DNA from: Planctomycetota bacterium
Lineage (GTDB): Bacteria; Planctomycetota; Planctomycetia; Gemmatales; Gemmataceae
DNA length: 64,000 nucleotides
Reading direction: 5' to 3'
Assembly (NCBI GenBank): GCA_016873225.1
Contig: VGXS01000002.1
Span: 124,001 to 188,000, forward strand
In this document: positions 1-8,748 of the stretch, piece by piece
Numbering within the stretch: the first letter of the stretch is position 1
Layout of the letters: every line of letters begins with the position of its first letter
The notes under the pieces: model-generated
Database searches by the model: none
What the model saw: only the letters and a program-made list of their open reading frames with translations
What the model was told of the DNA's origin: nothing
Translations under genes and position numbers: made by a program

Positions 1-1
1 C

Positions 2-1303
2 CTCGATCGAGTCGCCAAGGTTGTGGGAGATCAATCCGGCGTGGTGCTCGGAAGGACCAAGGCGTGGCCCGACCCCGATGACGATATTTATCTGTTCCTC
101 CCCCGCCGTCCGTCCCGGGGACCGGGCGGGCGCGGCGATGAATCGGATGATGTGGATCCGTTTTTCACCGACGACGGGGAGGAGCCGGAGTCCTGGAGGC
201 CTCCCATGGAGGCCGATGGCCCCTTCGTGCAGGCGACGGGCGGCAAGGTCCGTGTCGGTGGCCTCGATTTGCCGAGGCGCTCCGGACGCCGCGATCCGCT
301 GGCCCCAGCGACCGACCGCTTCGCCCACTTCTGCCTGGACGAGAAGACCGCCGACACCCTTCGCCATGTGGCCGTCTCCGTGCTCATGAACGAGCCATGC
401 CTGCTCGAGGGTGAAACCTCGACCTCGAAGACCTCCACGATCGAGTACCTGGCGTCATTGCTCGGCCAGCCGATCGTCCGGATCAACCTGAACGGGCAGA
501 CCGACACCGGCGAACTGCTCGGCCGCTTCGTCCCCAACGAGTTCGCCGGGGAAGGCCAGTCCCTGGCGGGATGGCGCTGGCAGGATGGCCTCGTGATCCA
601 GGCCCTGCGCAACGGATGGTGGCTGCTGCTCGACGAGATCAACCTCGCCGAGACGCAGATCCTCGAGAGGCTGAATTCCCTGCTGGAGGCCCATCCCTCG
701 CTTGTCCTGACCGAGCATGGCAACGAGATCTTTGGCGACAATGGAACGCCGATCCATCCTGATTTCCGAATCTTCGGGACCATGAACCCGGCCGAATACG
801 CCGGCAGGAGCGTGATGAGCCCGGCCTACAAGGACAGGTGGCGGGGCTTCCGCCTCGTGCCGACCCCCGGGGAAACCGAATACCGTTCCATGCTCAGGCT
901 CATGGTGCTGGGCCAGCAACCCAGCCTGGTGATGGATGGAACCGCTTATCCTGGCGCCCAGGTTGAGCCCAGCCATCCCGGACTGGACGGCCTCGAGGGA
1001 ATCGAGGACGAGTTGGACTCCCTCGCCAGGTTCCACGCAACCGCGGCCAGCGCGGCGGCTGACGGAAATGGTTCGCTGGCGGCGCGCCGCAAGGAGAGGC
1101 CGGTGTTCACCCGCCGAAGCCTGCTGAGCGTTCTGGACTTCGTTTGCCGCGTGGTGCGACCGGCGGCGGGAACCCCGGCGGGCCCGGCGCTTCGCCGGGC
1201 GGCGGTCCGCTACTACGCCGACCGCGTGGGGGGCGATGACGACAGGCAAGTGCTCCTGAGGCTGCTTGAAGCCTCGGGCCTTGGACAGGAGGCCACCCGA
1301 TGA
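2..1303 (+). CDS. MoxR/CobS-type AAA+ ATPase (5' partial)
   Basis: AAA_5-type ATPase of the MoxR/CobS/dynein-related group, which usually works as a chaperone or remodelling partner of a VWA protein. The frame is open to the left edge, so the true start is probably outside the window; a GTG at 23 is the first possible internal start. The nucleotide loop (about 410-435) reads GETSTSKTS, a Walker A with serines at the two usual glycines (GETGTGKT is typical). Walker B is WWLLLDEIN (about 617-645), followed by a sensor-1-like GTMNP (777-793) and an arginine-finger-like segment MSPAYKDRWRGF. The first 100 or so residues are acidic and of low complexity. It shares a 4-base ATGA overlap with the next gene, the usual arrangement for a MoxR-VWA pair. 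The substrate is unknown. Confidence 0.85.
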   Translation, partial: LDRVAKVVGDQSGVVLGRTKAWPDPDDDIYLFLPRRPSRGPGGRGDESDDVDPFFTDDGEEPESWRPPMEADGPFVQATGGKVRVGGLDLPRRSGRRDPLAPATDRFAHFCLDEKTADTLRHVAVSVLMNEPCLLEGETSTSKTSTIEYLASLLGQPIVRINLNGQTDTGELLGRFVPNEFAGEGQSLAGWRWQDGLVIQALRNGWWLLLDEINLAETQILERLNSLLEAHPSLVLTEHGNEIFGDNGTPIHPDFRIFGTMNPAEYAGRSVMSPAYKDRWRGFRLVPTPGETEYRSMLRLMVLGQQPSLVMDGTAYPGAQVEPSHPGLDGLEGIEDELDSLARFHATAASAAADGNGSLAARRKERPVFTRRSLLSVLDFVCRVVRPAAGTPAGPALRRAAVRYYADRVGGDDDRQVLLRLLEASGLGQEATR

Positions 1304-3174
1304 GTGCTCTGAAAAACCACATCGGCGCCACGCCGATCGACCTGCTTCGCGGCCTGGCATCGGGGCTTTGCCACGATGCCAGGATCACCGTCGAGGAGTC
1401 GCCCGGCCAAAACTGGGCCTACGACCCCGATAGGAATGTGATCCTCGTCGGAAGTGACGACCTTCGCCGCAAGGGCGTCTTGCCCTGCGCCGCTATCCTG
1501 GCCCACGAGACCGCGCACTTCCACATTTCCCGGTACAACATGTACCGATTCGAGCATCGTTCCGTGCCGATTTTGAGGATCTTCTTCAACGCCCTTGAGG
1601 ATCCCCGCGTGAACAACTGGATCCAGGGCCGATACCCCGGCACCCGCCGGTGGTTCCAGTCGCTCCTGGCGGCGGAAGGCTTCATCCGCTGCGCCTTGCG
1701 CGGACCGGAACACATGGTGTTCGGGCTTCGAAACTGCGCCGAGGCCCTCATGGGCTGGGACACATCACGGATGCCTGTCATTCGCTCGGCGCGCCTCGCC
1801 GGCGCGCTCGAACGCACGGCCAAGGCCCGCAGGGCTTTTAGCGAAATCCTTCCGGGGAATGGAATCGGTGGCGGCGGCCCGGCCGAATCTCCCGGACGCC
1901 CTTTCCTCGCGGAAGTGGCGCCCCGGCTTCTCAATCCCGTTCCCGCCATGATGACGGCCCGGGAGCAGGAGGTACACCTGTTTCAAATGCGCGCCGTCCA
2001 ACTGGCGCTTCAGGAAATCCTGCCGGCATTCGACGAACTGCTGGAAGCCGACACGACACGCCTCGCCCAGGCGATGCACAAGGAACCCAGCCTCCTGCGA
2101 ATGGCGCATGCCGCCGCCAACGGCAACGGCGGCCAGGCTCTGGGGCAAATGGCGATCGGATTGGGCCTGCGTCTTTGCCCTGATCCGGATGAGTCGTTGA
2201 CCGTTTCCAGCCAGCTTCATGACCTGGCTCTCCGCCTTCTGGAAGGCTGCTGCTCGGGCCAGGGAATGGGCACGGGTGGCTGCGATTCACCCCGACGGGC
2301 CAATGGCAAGCCTCGCCCCGCGTCCGCCCGCCGCCCCTCGGGAGCGGGCCCCTGCCCTCCACCGAGGCCGATGAAAAGACAAGAAAGCCACAAGGAGAAC
2401 TACGAATCCACCCGCGGCCGATTGGAACCCCAGATCCGCCGTTTGGTGAGCGGCATCGAGGATGTGCTCACGCCGCGGAGGCGACTGCGCGAGGAGAGGG
2501 GACACGCCAGCGGCCACAGGCTCGACATGCGCGAGGTCATCCGGTTCGAGGCGGACCCACGCCGCCACGATCGCCTTTGGTGCCGGCGCAACATTCCCAA
2601 CCGCCGCGAATTGGCCGTGAGCCTGCTGGTCGATCTTTCCGGCTCGATGTCATCGAACGGGAAAATCCAGGCCGCCTTTGCCGGAACAGTCCTGTTGGTG
2701 GAAATGCTTCACAGGCTGAAGGTTCCGTTCGCCGTCAACGGCTTCCAGGACAAGCTGGTCCCGTTTTGCGAACCGGGCGGGGTTCTCACCCCTGAACTGA
2801 TTGACAAATTGTCGTGGATGCCCGCGGAAACGAATGGGGCCAGGCCCGGCGGCAATAATAACGCGGGAATCAATGACGATGGCCCATGCCTTCTGGCCGC
2901 CGCCGAGCAACTTTCCGCCTTTCCCGCCACGCACCGACTGCTGATCTGCGTCAGCGACGGGGAACCGGCGGGACCGGGTGATTGCAAACGCAACCTGCGC
3001 CAGGCTGTCTCCACGATCAGTTCCCATCCGGCGATGGCGCTCGTGGGACTCGGGTTGGGCAACGGCACCGACCATGTCTCAAAATACTACCCGCGCCACA
3101 TCGCCAATGTGCCGGAAAACCAGTTCGCCGACAGAATCGGCAGGGTGCTCATCGAGACGCTGATGGCCCTTTGA
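1300..3174 (+). CDS. CobT-like VWA protein with HExxH motif
   Basis: 624-residue partner of the upstream AAA ATPase, started by the ATG inside the ATGA overlap. Residues 69-73 read HETAH within AILAHETAHFHISRY, a zinc-metalloprotease-like HExxH, although no protease family is certain. A proline/arginine-rich linker (about residues 325-360) leads to a C-terminal von Willebrand A domain. That domain has the MIDAS motif DLSGS (D445, S447, S449) and a later CVSDGEP segment. The layout resembles cobaltochelatase CobT and NorD-like proteins, in which the VWA domain docks on the hexameric ATPase. No cobalamin genes are nearby, so a chelatase role is not supported and a general ATPase/VWA chaperone role is more likely. 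Cytoplasmic; no signal peptide or membrane segment seen. Confidence 0.8.
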   Translation: MSALKNHIGATPIDLLRGLASGLCHDARITVEESPGQNWAYDPDRNVILVGSDDLRRKGVLPCAAILAHETAHFHISRYNMYRFEHRSVPILRIFFNALEDPRVNNWIQGRYPGTRRWFQSLLAAEGFIRCALRGPEHMVFGLRNCAEALMGWDTSRMPVIRSARLAGALERTAKARRAFSEILPGNGIGGGGPAESPGRPFLAEVAPRLLNPVPAMMTAREQEVHLFQMRAVQLALQEILPAFDELLEADTTRLAQAMHKEPSLLRMAHAAANGNGGQALGQMAIGLGLRLCPDPDESLTVSSQLHDLALRLLEGCCSGQGMGTGGCDSPRRANGKPRPASARRPSGAGPCPPPRPMKRQESHKENYESTRGRLEPQIRRLVSGIEDVLTPRRRLREERGHASGHRLDMREVIRFEADPRRHDRLWCRRNIPNRRELAVSLLVDLSGSMSSNGKIQAAFAGTVLLVEMLHRLKVPFAVNGFQDKLVPFCEPGGVLTPELIDKLSWMPAETNGARPGGNNNAGINDDGPCLLAAAEQLSAFPATHRLLICVSDGEPAGPGDCKRNLRQAVSTISSHPAMALVGLGLGNGTDHVSKYYPRHIANVPENQFADRIGRVLIETLMAL

Positions 3175-3336
3175 AAGGCCGGTGCCGTTTGGCTTTCCGT
3201 CCACCCCTTGATATGATCGGGTTCTTGCCGAGCGACTTTTTGGCATCCGGTGTTGTACCGGATGCCCGCGACGGCCCAACCCCTAGTTCGGCGTGGTGTC
3301 TTTCGACAGAAGCGCCGGGATGATCCGGAACCCCTA

Positions 3337-5172
3337 ATGGTCAACCGCAACCTCCTCCGTGAACTTGTTTCCGATCAGGACATCGAACTCGAGATGGCCC
3401 GCGCCTTCGCCCGCCAGGACAGCGAGCCGGGCGAGGCCGCCGACATTGAGAACTGGCTGCGCGACGAGAAGCAGACATTCGACGCCAACAAGCTGGTCAA
3501 CGGCCGCGTGGCCAACATCGTCGGCGACAAGGTGATTGTTGACATCGGCTACAAGAGCGAAGGCGAGATCCCGCTCGATGAGTGGCGGGAGGAGGGTGTC
3601 GACAACCCCGTTTTCCCGAAGGTCGGGGACGAGGTTCAGGTGCTTCTTGATTCCGTGGAGGATGAGTCGGGAATCATCCAGCTGAGTTTCCGAAAGGCCC
3701 GGCGCCAGCGCGAATGGGAATCGATCATCCAGAAGCACAAGGAAGGCGATGTCGTCGACGGCCTCGTCACCAAGAAGATCAAGGGCGGCCTGCTCGTCAA
3801 CATCGGCGTGAATGTGTTTTTGCCGGCATCCCAGGTCGACATCCGTCGTCCGCCCGACATCGGCGACTACATCGGCCGCACCATCCAGTGCAAGATCCTC
3901 AAGATTGACGAACCCCGCCGGAACATCGTCGTCAGCCGCCGCAAGCTCCTGGAAGACCAGCGGGAGGAGATGAAGCGCAACCTGCTGTCCGAAATCGCCG
4001 CCGGCCAGGTCCGCAAGGGAATCGTCAAGAACATCGCCGATTTCGGCGCGTTCGTCGACCTCGGAGGCATCGACGGCCTCCTCCACATCACCGACATGAC
4101 CTGGGGGCGCATCAGCAACCCCCATGAGATCGTGCGGATCGACCAGCCGATCGAGGTCTACATCATCTCGGTCGATCGTGACCGGGAAAAGATCGCCCTG
4201 GGCCTCAAGCAAAAGACCGCGAGCCCCTGGAGCAGCGTCCAGGACAAGTACCCCGTGGGCTCCAAGCACATGGGCGAAGTGGTCAATGTCATGAGCTACG
4301 GCGCCTTCGTGAAGCTCGAGTCGGGCATCGAGGGCCTTGTCCACATCAGCGAGATGAGCTGGACCAAGCGCATCAACCATCCCAGCGAGCTTGTGAGCGT
4401 CGGGGAGCAGGTCGAGGTGCAGGTCCTGAACATCAACCGGGACAAGCAGGAAATCTCCCTGGGGATGAAGCAGGTCCAGTCCAACCCCTGGGACAAGGTC
4501 GCCGAGCGCTATCCCAAGGACACCGTGGTCAGCGGCGTGGTTCGCAACCTCACCAACTACGGCGCCTTCGTGGAAATCGAGGAGGGAATCGACGGTCTTC
4601 TTCATGTCAGCGACATGAGCTGGGTCCGGAAGGTCACCCATCCCAGCGAGGTCCTTCAGAAGGGCGACACCGTCACCTGCGTGGTGCTCAATGTCGACCA
4701 GGAGCGCAAGCGGATCGCCCTGGGACTCAAGCAGATGAAGAACGACCCATGGGACACCGATATCCCCGCCCGCTACCGCAACGGCGAGGTGAAGACCGGC
4801 AAGGTGACGAAAATCACCAACTTCGGCGTCTTCATCGAACTGGAACCGGGGCTTGAGGGATTGCTCCACATCTCGGAACTTTCCGACCAGAAAATCGACA
4901 ACCCCGAGTCCCTCGTCAATGTAGGTGACGACATGGAGGTGAAAATCCTCCGGGTTGATGTTCCCGAGCGCAAGATCGGCTTGAGCCGCAAGCGCCTGGG
5001 CTGGACGGCCGAGGAAGACGAGGCCAATCCTCCCGCTCCCGCGGCGCTGAACGCCGGCGGCAGCGGCGCGTCGACCCCGGCGTCACCGGCCACCGCGCCG
5101 GCACGCCAGTCGCGCGAACTTCGCGGCGGCACCGGGTCGGGCGGCAACCTGATCGAGATTCCGCCGTCCTGA
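3337..5172 (+). CDS. rpsA: 30S ribosomal protein S1
   Basis: 611-residue S1 protein, which helps the 30S subunit bind and unfold mRNA. Six S1 RNA-binding repeats follow each other, starting near residues 51, 137, 222, 308, 395 and 483. The last four carry the typical pattern GAFV or GVFI followed by GLLHIS/GLVHIS and DMSW/EMSW. A proline/alanine-rich tail of about 50 residues closes the protein. The frame extends 29 codons upstream to 3250, but the ATG at 3337 (MVNRNLLRELVSDQ) fits the family N-terminus better; the Shine-Dalgarno signal there is weak, as is common for rpsA. The 160 bases upstream hold no gene. A GC-rich hairpin pair follows the stop. Confidence 0.95.
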   Translation: MVNRNLLRELVSDQDIELEMARAFARQDSEPGEAADIENWLRDEKQTFDANKLVNGRVANIVGDKVIVDIGYKSEGEIPLDEWREEGVDNPVFPKVGDEVQVLLDSVEDESGIIQLSFRKARRQREWESIIQKHKEGDVVDGLVTKKIKGGLLVNIGVNVFLPASQVDIRRPPDIGDYIGRTIQCKILKIDEPRRNIVVSRRKLLEDQREEMKRNLLSEIAAGQVRKGIVKNIADFGAFVDLGGIDGLLHITDMTWGRISNPHEIVRIDQPIEVYIISVDRDREKIALGLKQKTASPWSSVQDKYPVGSKHMGEVVNVMSYGAFVKLESGIEGLVHISEMSWTKRINHPSELVSVGEQVEVQVLNINRDKQEISLGMKQVQSNPWDKVAERYPKDTVVSGVVRNLTNYGAFVEIEEGIDGLLHVSDMSWVRKVTHPSEVLQKGDTVTCVVLNVDQERKRIALGLKQMKNDPWDTDIPARYRNGEVKTGKVTKITNFGVFIELEPGLEGLLHISELSDQKIDNPESLVNVGDDMEVKILRVDVPERKIGLSRKRLGWTAEEDEANPPAPAALNAGGSGASTPASPATAPARQSRELRGGTGSGGNLIEIPPS

Positions 5173-5233
5173 GGCGGAGGACACTTGGTTCCCGTACCGT
5201 TGATTGAACGACAGGGAACGCCAGTTGTGACGG

Positions 5234-5269
5234 CTGACACGGTCGCGCCCATCATGCCGGCCGTGTCAG
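5234..5269 (+). other. Inverted repeat downstream of rpsA
   Basis: Arms 5234-5245 (CTGACACGGTCG) and 5258-5269 (CGGCCGTGTCAG) pair over 12 positions with one G-U, around a 12-base loop. No T tract follows, so it could be an mRNA-stabilising hairpin, an operator or a processing site between rpsA and the sigma factor gene. Confidence 0.5.
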
Positions 5270-5294
5270 TACTACCAGGGAAAGGTTCGAAGGT

Positions 5295-5317
5295 GGGCCC
5301 CAAGGGGCCTTGCTTTC
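5295..5317 (+). terminator. Probable rpsA terminator hairpin
   Basis: GGCCCC (5296-5301) and GGGGCC (5304-5309) form a tight hairpin followed by the T-rich run TTGCTTT. It lies about 130 bases after rpsA and before the sigma factor start at 5451. The 2-base loop would need opening to four bases in RNA. Confidence 0.45.
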
Positions 5318-5450
5318 ATCGATGAGAGGAGAAGCAGGCGACGATAGTCATGAGGTACGCGGTGGGAACCATGCGGGTTTCCCACCGCCCCGGCCCTGGC
5401 GGCCGACCTGCAGCACCCGCTGGCCCGCGCGACAGAAGTCGGAAAACAAC

Positions 5451-6287
5451 ATGACGCGACCCCGCCGAACCTCCTCCAGCGCCGTCCAATCTCCCCTCGA
5501 GACATACCTCAGGGAAATCAACGAAACCGCGCTCCTCACCGCAGATGAGGAAAAAATGCTCGCCTACCGCATCGCCGAGGGCGATGGTGCGGCGCGCGAC
5601 CGGATGGTGCGTGCCAACCTTCGCCTCGTAGTGAACATCGCCCGCAGTTACACGAACAAGGGTCTGGCGCTTCAGGATCTCATCGAGGAAGGCAACCTCG
5701 GGCTCCTGCGTGCCGTCGAGGGTTTCGACCCCACGATGAATACCCGCTTCAGCACCTACGCCAGTTACTGGATCAAGCAGTCGATCAAGCGGGCGCTGGT
5801 GAATACGGCGAAAACCATCAGGGTTCCCGCCTACATGGTTGAACTCCTAGCCAAGTGGCGCCGCGCGAGCGCGCAACTCCAGGAACAACTGGGACGCGCG
5901 CCAACCCAGGAAGAAGTGGGACGGGCCCTGGAACTTCCCCGCAAGAAACTCGCGATCATCAAGAAAGCGATCAAGGTGTACAACACCGTGCCGCAGGCCG
6001 ACCAAGGCGACTCCGGTTGGTCACTTGACGAATTGCTGATGGATTCGGCCACCAAGGCGCCCGATGTTGAAATGGTCGAGGCCGACAGCCTCAAGCATGT
6101 GATGGTGCTTCTCGAGAAGATGGATAAGCGCGAAGCCACCGTGCTCAAGCTGCGGTTTGGCGTGGATGGCGACCAACCCCTGACACTCAAGGAAATCGGC
6201 GAACAACTGGGACTGACCCGGGAGCGGGTCCGCCAGATCGAGTGCGAGGCATTGGGCAAGTTGCGCGAAAGCATGCAAGTCGACTGA
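5451..6287 (+). CDS. RpoD/SigA-like RNA polymerase sigma factor
   Basis: 278-residue sigma-70 family factor that directs RNA polymerase to promoters. Visible parts in order: region 1.2 (SPLETYLREINETALLT), region 2 with the core-binding and -10 recognition helices (LRLVVNIARSYTNKGLALQD, then TRFSTYASYWIKQSIKRALV), region 3 (LLAKWRRASAQLQEQLGRAP) and region 4 ending in the helix-turn-helix LTRERVRQIECEALGKLRES. It is much shorter than E. coli RpoD and lacks both region 1.1 and the non-conserved insertion, so it could be a short primary or a group 2 sigma. The ATG at 5451 was chosen because the 47 upstream in-frame codons show no family similarity. A stand-alone region 1.1 protein lies elsewhere in the window at 49890. 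Confidence 0.92.
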   Translation: MTRPRRTSSSAVQSPLETYLREINETALLTADEEKMLAYRIAEGDGAARDRMVRANLRLVVNIARSYTNKGLALQDLIEEGNLGLLRAVEGFDPTMNTRFSTYASYWIKQSIKRALVNTAKTIRVPAYMVELLAKWRRASAQLQEQLGRAPTQEEVGRALELPRKKLAIIKKAIKVYNTVPQADQGDSGWSLDELLMDSATKAPDVEMVEADSLKHVMVLLEKMDKREATVLKLRFGVDGDQPLTLKEIGEQLGLTRERVRQIECEALGKLRESMQVD

Positions 6288-6290
6288 TCG

Positions 6291-6318
6291 GAAGTTTCCC
6301 CCAACTTCACTTATTTTT
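6291..6318 (+). terminator. Intrinsic terminator after the sigma factor
   Basis: GAAGTT (6291-6296) pairs with AACTTC (6303-6308) around a TCCCCC loop and is followed by ACTTATTTTT. The stem is short (6 bp) but the T-run is clear. Confidence 0.55.
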
Positions 6319-6396
6319 CCCCGATTCATCCCGGCACCCCCTCCCGGGCGATACATACCTCAGAACCGTTTCACCTTCTCCCGCACGAGGGGTGTC

Positions 6397-7206
6397 GTGG
6401 TAAGCAACCTCCTTTTGGAGGGACTGGCCGGGTTGTTGCTGGGCGTGTCGCCCTTGGCAATTCCCGCGGCGGTTCCCTCCCCAACATCGCCGCAGGCGAT
6501 GAGACAGTGGCTTTCCGGACAGGAAGCCATGCGCGGTGGCAGGCCCCGCCAGGCCATCATCGCGTACCATCAGGCCCTCAAGGCCGATCCGTCGCTGACA
6601 AGGGCGCACCTGAGCCTTGCCGCGGCGCATCTGGACTTGCAGGAGGATCACTTGGCAGCCGATCACCTGCGCCGTTACCTCGACAAGGAACCGACGCATG
6701 TGCAGGTTCGCCAGCACTTGGCCGATCTCCTGTGCCGGCTGGGTCAAGGCGCCTTAGCCGAGGCCCAATACCGCCGCACCCTTGCCGACCTTCCCCCTAC
6801 GGATGCCGGCACGGCGGGACGAATCCATTGCCATGGAAAGCTGATGGAACTGGCCTTGGCGATGAACAATCCCGGCGCGGCTCACCTTCATCGGGGAATC
6901 GGCCTTTTCCTGCTTGCCAGCCAGGTGAGTCTGGCGGCGCCCGAGGATCGCATTCGCCCCGAGCCTCTCCTGTGCCGCGCCGCGGGTGAGCTTCTCAAGG
7001 CGCAGCATGAGGATACCGAATCCAGCCTCCCCGCCTGGTACCTCCACCAAGTCTGGCATCTGCTGGGACAGGAGCACCTGGCCCGGATGTGGCTCGACAG
7101 GGTTTTGGACGACCCGACGCTCAAGGACCTCGACCAGGGAGAGCGGCTGGAGTTGGCGCGGATGAGACAGGACATCTCAAGCCAGAACCGCCTGTTCACA
7201 CGCTGA
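6397..7206 (+). CDS. TPR-repeat protein, probably exported
   Basis: 269-residue protein starting with GTG at 6397 behind the ribosome site GAGGGG. The N-terminus (NLLLEGLAGLLLGVSPLAIP, cleavage near AAVPS) looks like a signal peptide. Residues 30-130 contain at least two or three tetratricopeptide-type helical pairs (for example SGQEAMRGGRPRQAIIAYHQ followed by DPSLTRAHLSLAAAHLDLQE), a fold used for protein contacts. No enzymatic motif is visible and no precise function can be named. The next gene also encodes an exported protein and is read in the same direction after about 135 bases. Confidence 0.65.
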   Translation: MVSNLLLEGLAGLLLGVSPLAIPAAVPSPTSPQAMRQWLSGQEAMRGGRPRQAIIAYHQALKADPSLTRAHLSLAAAHLDLQEDHLAADHLRRYLDKEPTHVQVRQHLADLLCRLGQGALAEAQYRRTLADLPPTDAGTAGRIHCHGKLMELALAMNNPGAAHLHRGIGLFLLASQVSLAAPEDRIRPEPLLCRAAGELLKAQHEDTESSLPAWYLHQVWHLLGQEHLARMWLDRVLDDPTLKDLDQGERLELARMRQDISSQNRLFTR

Positions 7207-7342
7207 TCGCCAACGGACCGCTTGGCCAAAGGGTTATGCCTGAGGAAGGGTTCCCGCCGCTGGCGAATGCGTCGGCGGCGGGTAAAGTAGTGGTATGGTT
7301 GCAAACCCATCAAGCCATTCCCCTTTCCTTGAGGGCCAATTC

Positions 7343-8686
7343 ATGTCTCCCCGGCACTTTGCGGGCGCCTCCCTACTCGTGGCGGCCCTGGTCGGCATGG
7401 TTTTTCTTCCGTCTGCCCTGGCTCAGGGCGACGACCTGAAGACCGCCTATGCCAAGTACCAGAAAGGCCGCGGCATGCTGGGCCCGTGGATGGCCGGAAC
7501 CAAGGATTACGAGAAGGGCAACAAGGAGCATCGTGACGCCGTCGAGGGGTACACCCGTTTCGTGGTCTTCGGCAATACCTACCGGAACAGGCTGGTTCCC
7601 AAGCAGGATCCCACCGCCGAAAAACTGCTCACCTTGGCCGATGAGATCACCCGCGACCTTGAAAAAGGCATGATCAAGGCATTCGAAATGCCATATGGGC
7701 CGGACCTTCTCATGGCGTTCGAAAAGAGCCTTCTCAAGAGTTGCAAGGAATTGCTCGACGGCAACACCGACCAATACACCCGCCTCAACGGATCGCGGGC
7801 CCTCCCGGCCCTGGGTATCGGCCTCGGTTCGCGGACCAAGGACAACAAGGCCGTGCTCGACCTCAAGGGGCAGATGGAAGTCGCCACCGGGCTCACATCC
7901 TTGGCCAACGACATTTCCGCCAAGGCGTTCGCTGGTAATCCCAGGGACGATGGCGCCGCCCTTTACGCGATGCGCGGCGTCAAGGAGATGTACAGGTCGC
8001 TGGCCGCCACCCTGCCCTTGCGGACTGACCGAGAGAAGAAGGCGGGGCCGGTTTCCCTGCCGCAGGATGTGGAAGAAAAGAACCTTGAGTTGCTCGCTTC
8101 CTTCGTCCTGAGTCCCCCCGCATACCTTTCAGGCGCTTTGCCCGACGAAATTCAGGGTTACAAGTTATTGCGAAGGGAAGCCATCCGCGCCCTTGCCGCC
8201 AACGGAAAGACCAAACTTGGAAAAACCAGCCCGGCGTTGACCTTGGCCAAGGTGTTGACCCGTCCGAGGAACCAAGCCAACCTGGCTGATTCCTTCAGGC
8301 TCGATGAACAGGTGGATGCCGCCATCGGGCTGGCGCAAATCCGTCTGGAAAAGGATTTCAATTCCGACTTGGCCGCCAGCCTTGTGGGCCAGTTTCTCAC
8401 CGAATATCTGGCCCAATATGGTGACAGGGCGAACGCCGGGGAGATGAAGGCTTTTCCGTTCGCCTACCACGCGGCACGCTTGAACACCGCGCTGTCCGAC
8501 TGGTCGGCCGCACCGGTTCCCGGGGTCAAGTTGATGGCCCAGAAGGCGCGGGCATGCCTGTCAGCCATGGAGAAACGCGACGGCACGGCCCAATTCCAGG
8601 AAGCCGAGTTGATCCAAACCCTCCGCAAGGACGACCAACTCATCAAGGGCGACGCCGCCAGCAAGATCGAATTCCCCGCGAACTGA
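7343..8686 (+). CDS. Secreted protein of unknown function
   Basis: 447-residue protein with a clear Sec signal peptide (MSPRHFAGASLLVAALVGMV, cleavage after PSALA before QGDD). The frame extends 16 codons upstream, but the signal peptide fixes the start at 7343. The mature part is mostly predicted helix, lysine- and alanine-rich, with no cysteine pairs, no membrane segment and no motif I recognise. It begins with a stretch (KYQKGRGMLGPWMAGTKDYE) that is followed by helical segments throughout. Unassigned; the neighbours give no hint of its job. Confidence 0.6.
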   Translation: MSPRHFAGASLLVAALVGMVFLPSALAQGDDLKTAYAKYQKGRGMLGPWMAGTKDYEKGNKEHRDAVEGYTRFVVFGNTYRNRLVPKQDPTAEKLLTLADEITRDLEKGMIKAFEMPYGPDLLMAFEKSLLKSCKELLDGNTDQYTRLNGSRALPALGIGLGSRTKDNKAVLDLKGQMEVATGLTSLANDISAKAFAGNPRDDGAALYAMRGVKEMYRSLAATLPLRTDREKKAGPVSLPQDVEEKNLELLASFVLSPPAYLSGALPDEIQGYKLLRREAIRALAANGKTKLGKTSPALTLAKVLTRPRNQANLADSFRLDEQVDAAIGLAQIRLEKDFNSDLAASLVGQFLTEYLAQYGDRANAGEMKAFPFAYHAARLNTALSDWSAAPVPGVKLMAQKARACLSAMEKRDGTAQFQEAELIQTLRKDDQLIKGDAASKIEFPAN

Positions 8687-8748
8687 ACAGGGGGGTCCGG
8701 GGCTCACCAAGGCCGGTAACAGGGCAATCGCTCCACAGCGGCGGCGGC

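Noticed and set aside
1300-3174. Cobaltochelatase subunit for vitamin B12
   Set aside because: The VWA part resembles CobT, but there is no cobN or other cobalamin gene nearby and the HETAH-containing N-terminal half differs.
3334-4869. 511-codon open frame antisense to rpsA
   Set aside because: It lies fully inside the S1 gene, its translation is a low-complexity mirror of the S1 repeats, and high GC makes such shadow frames common.
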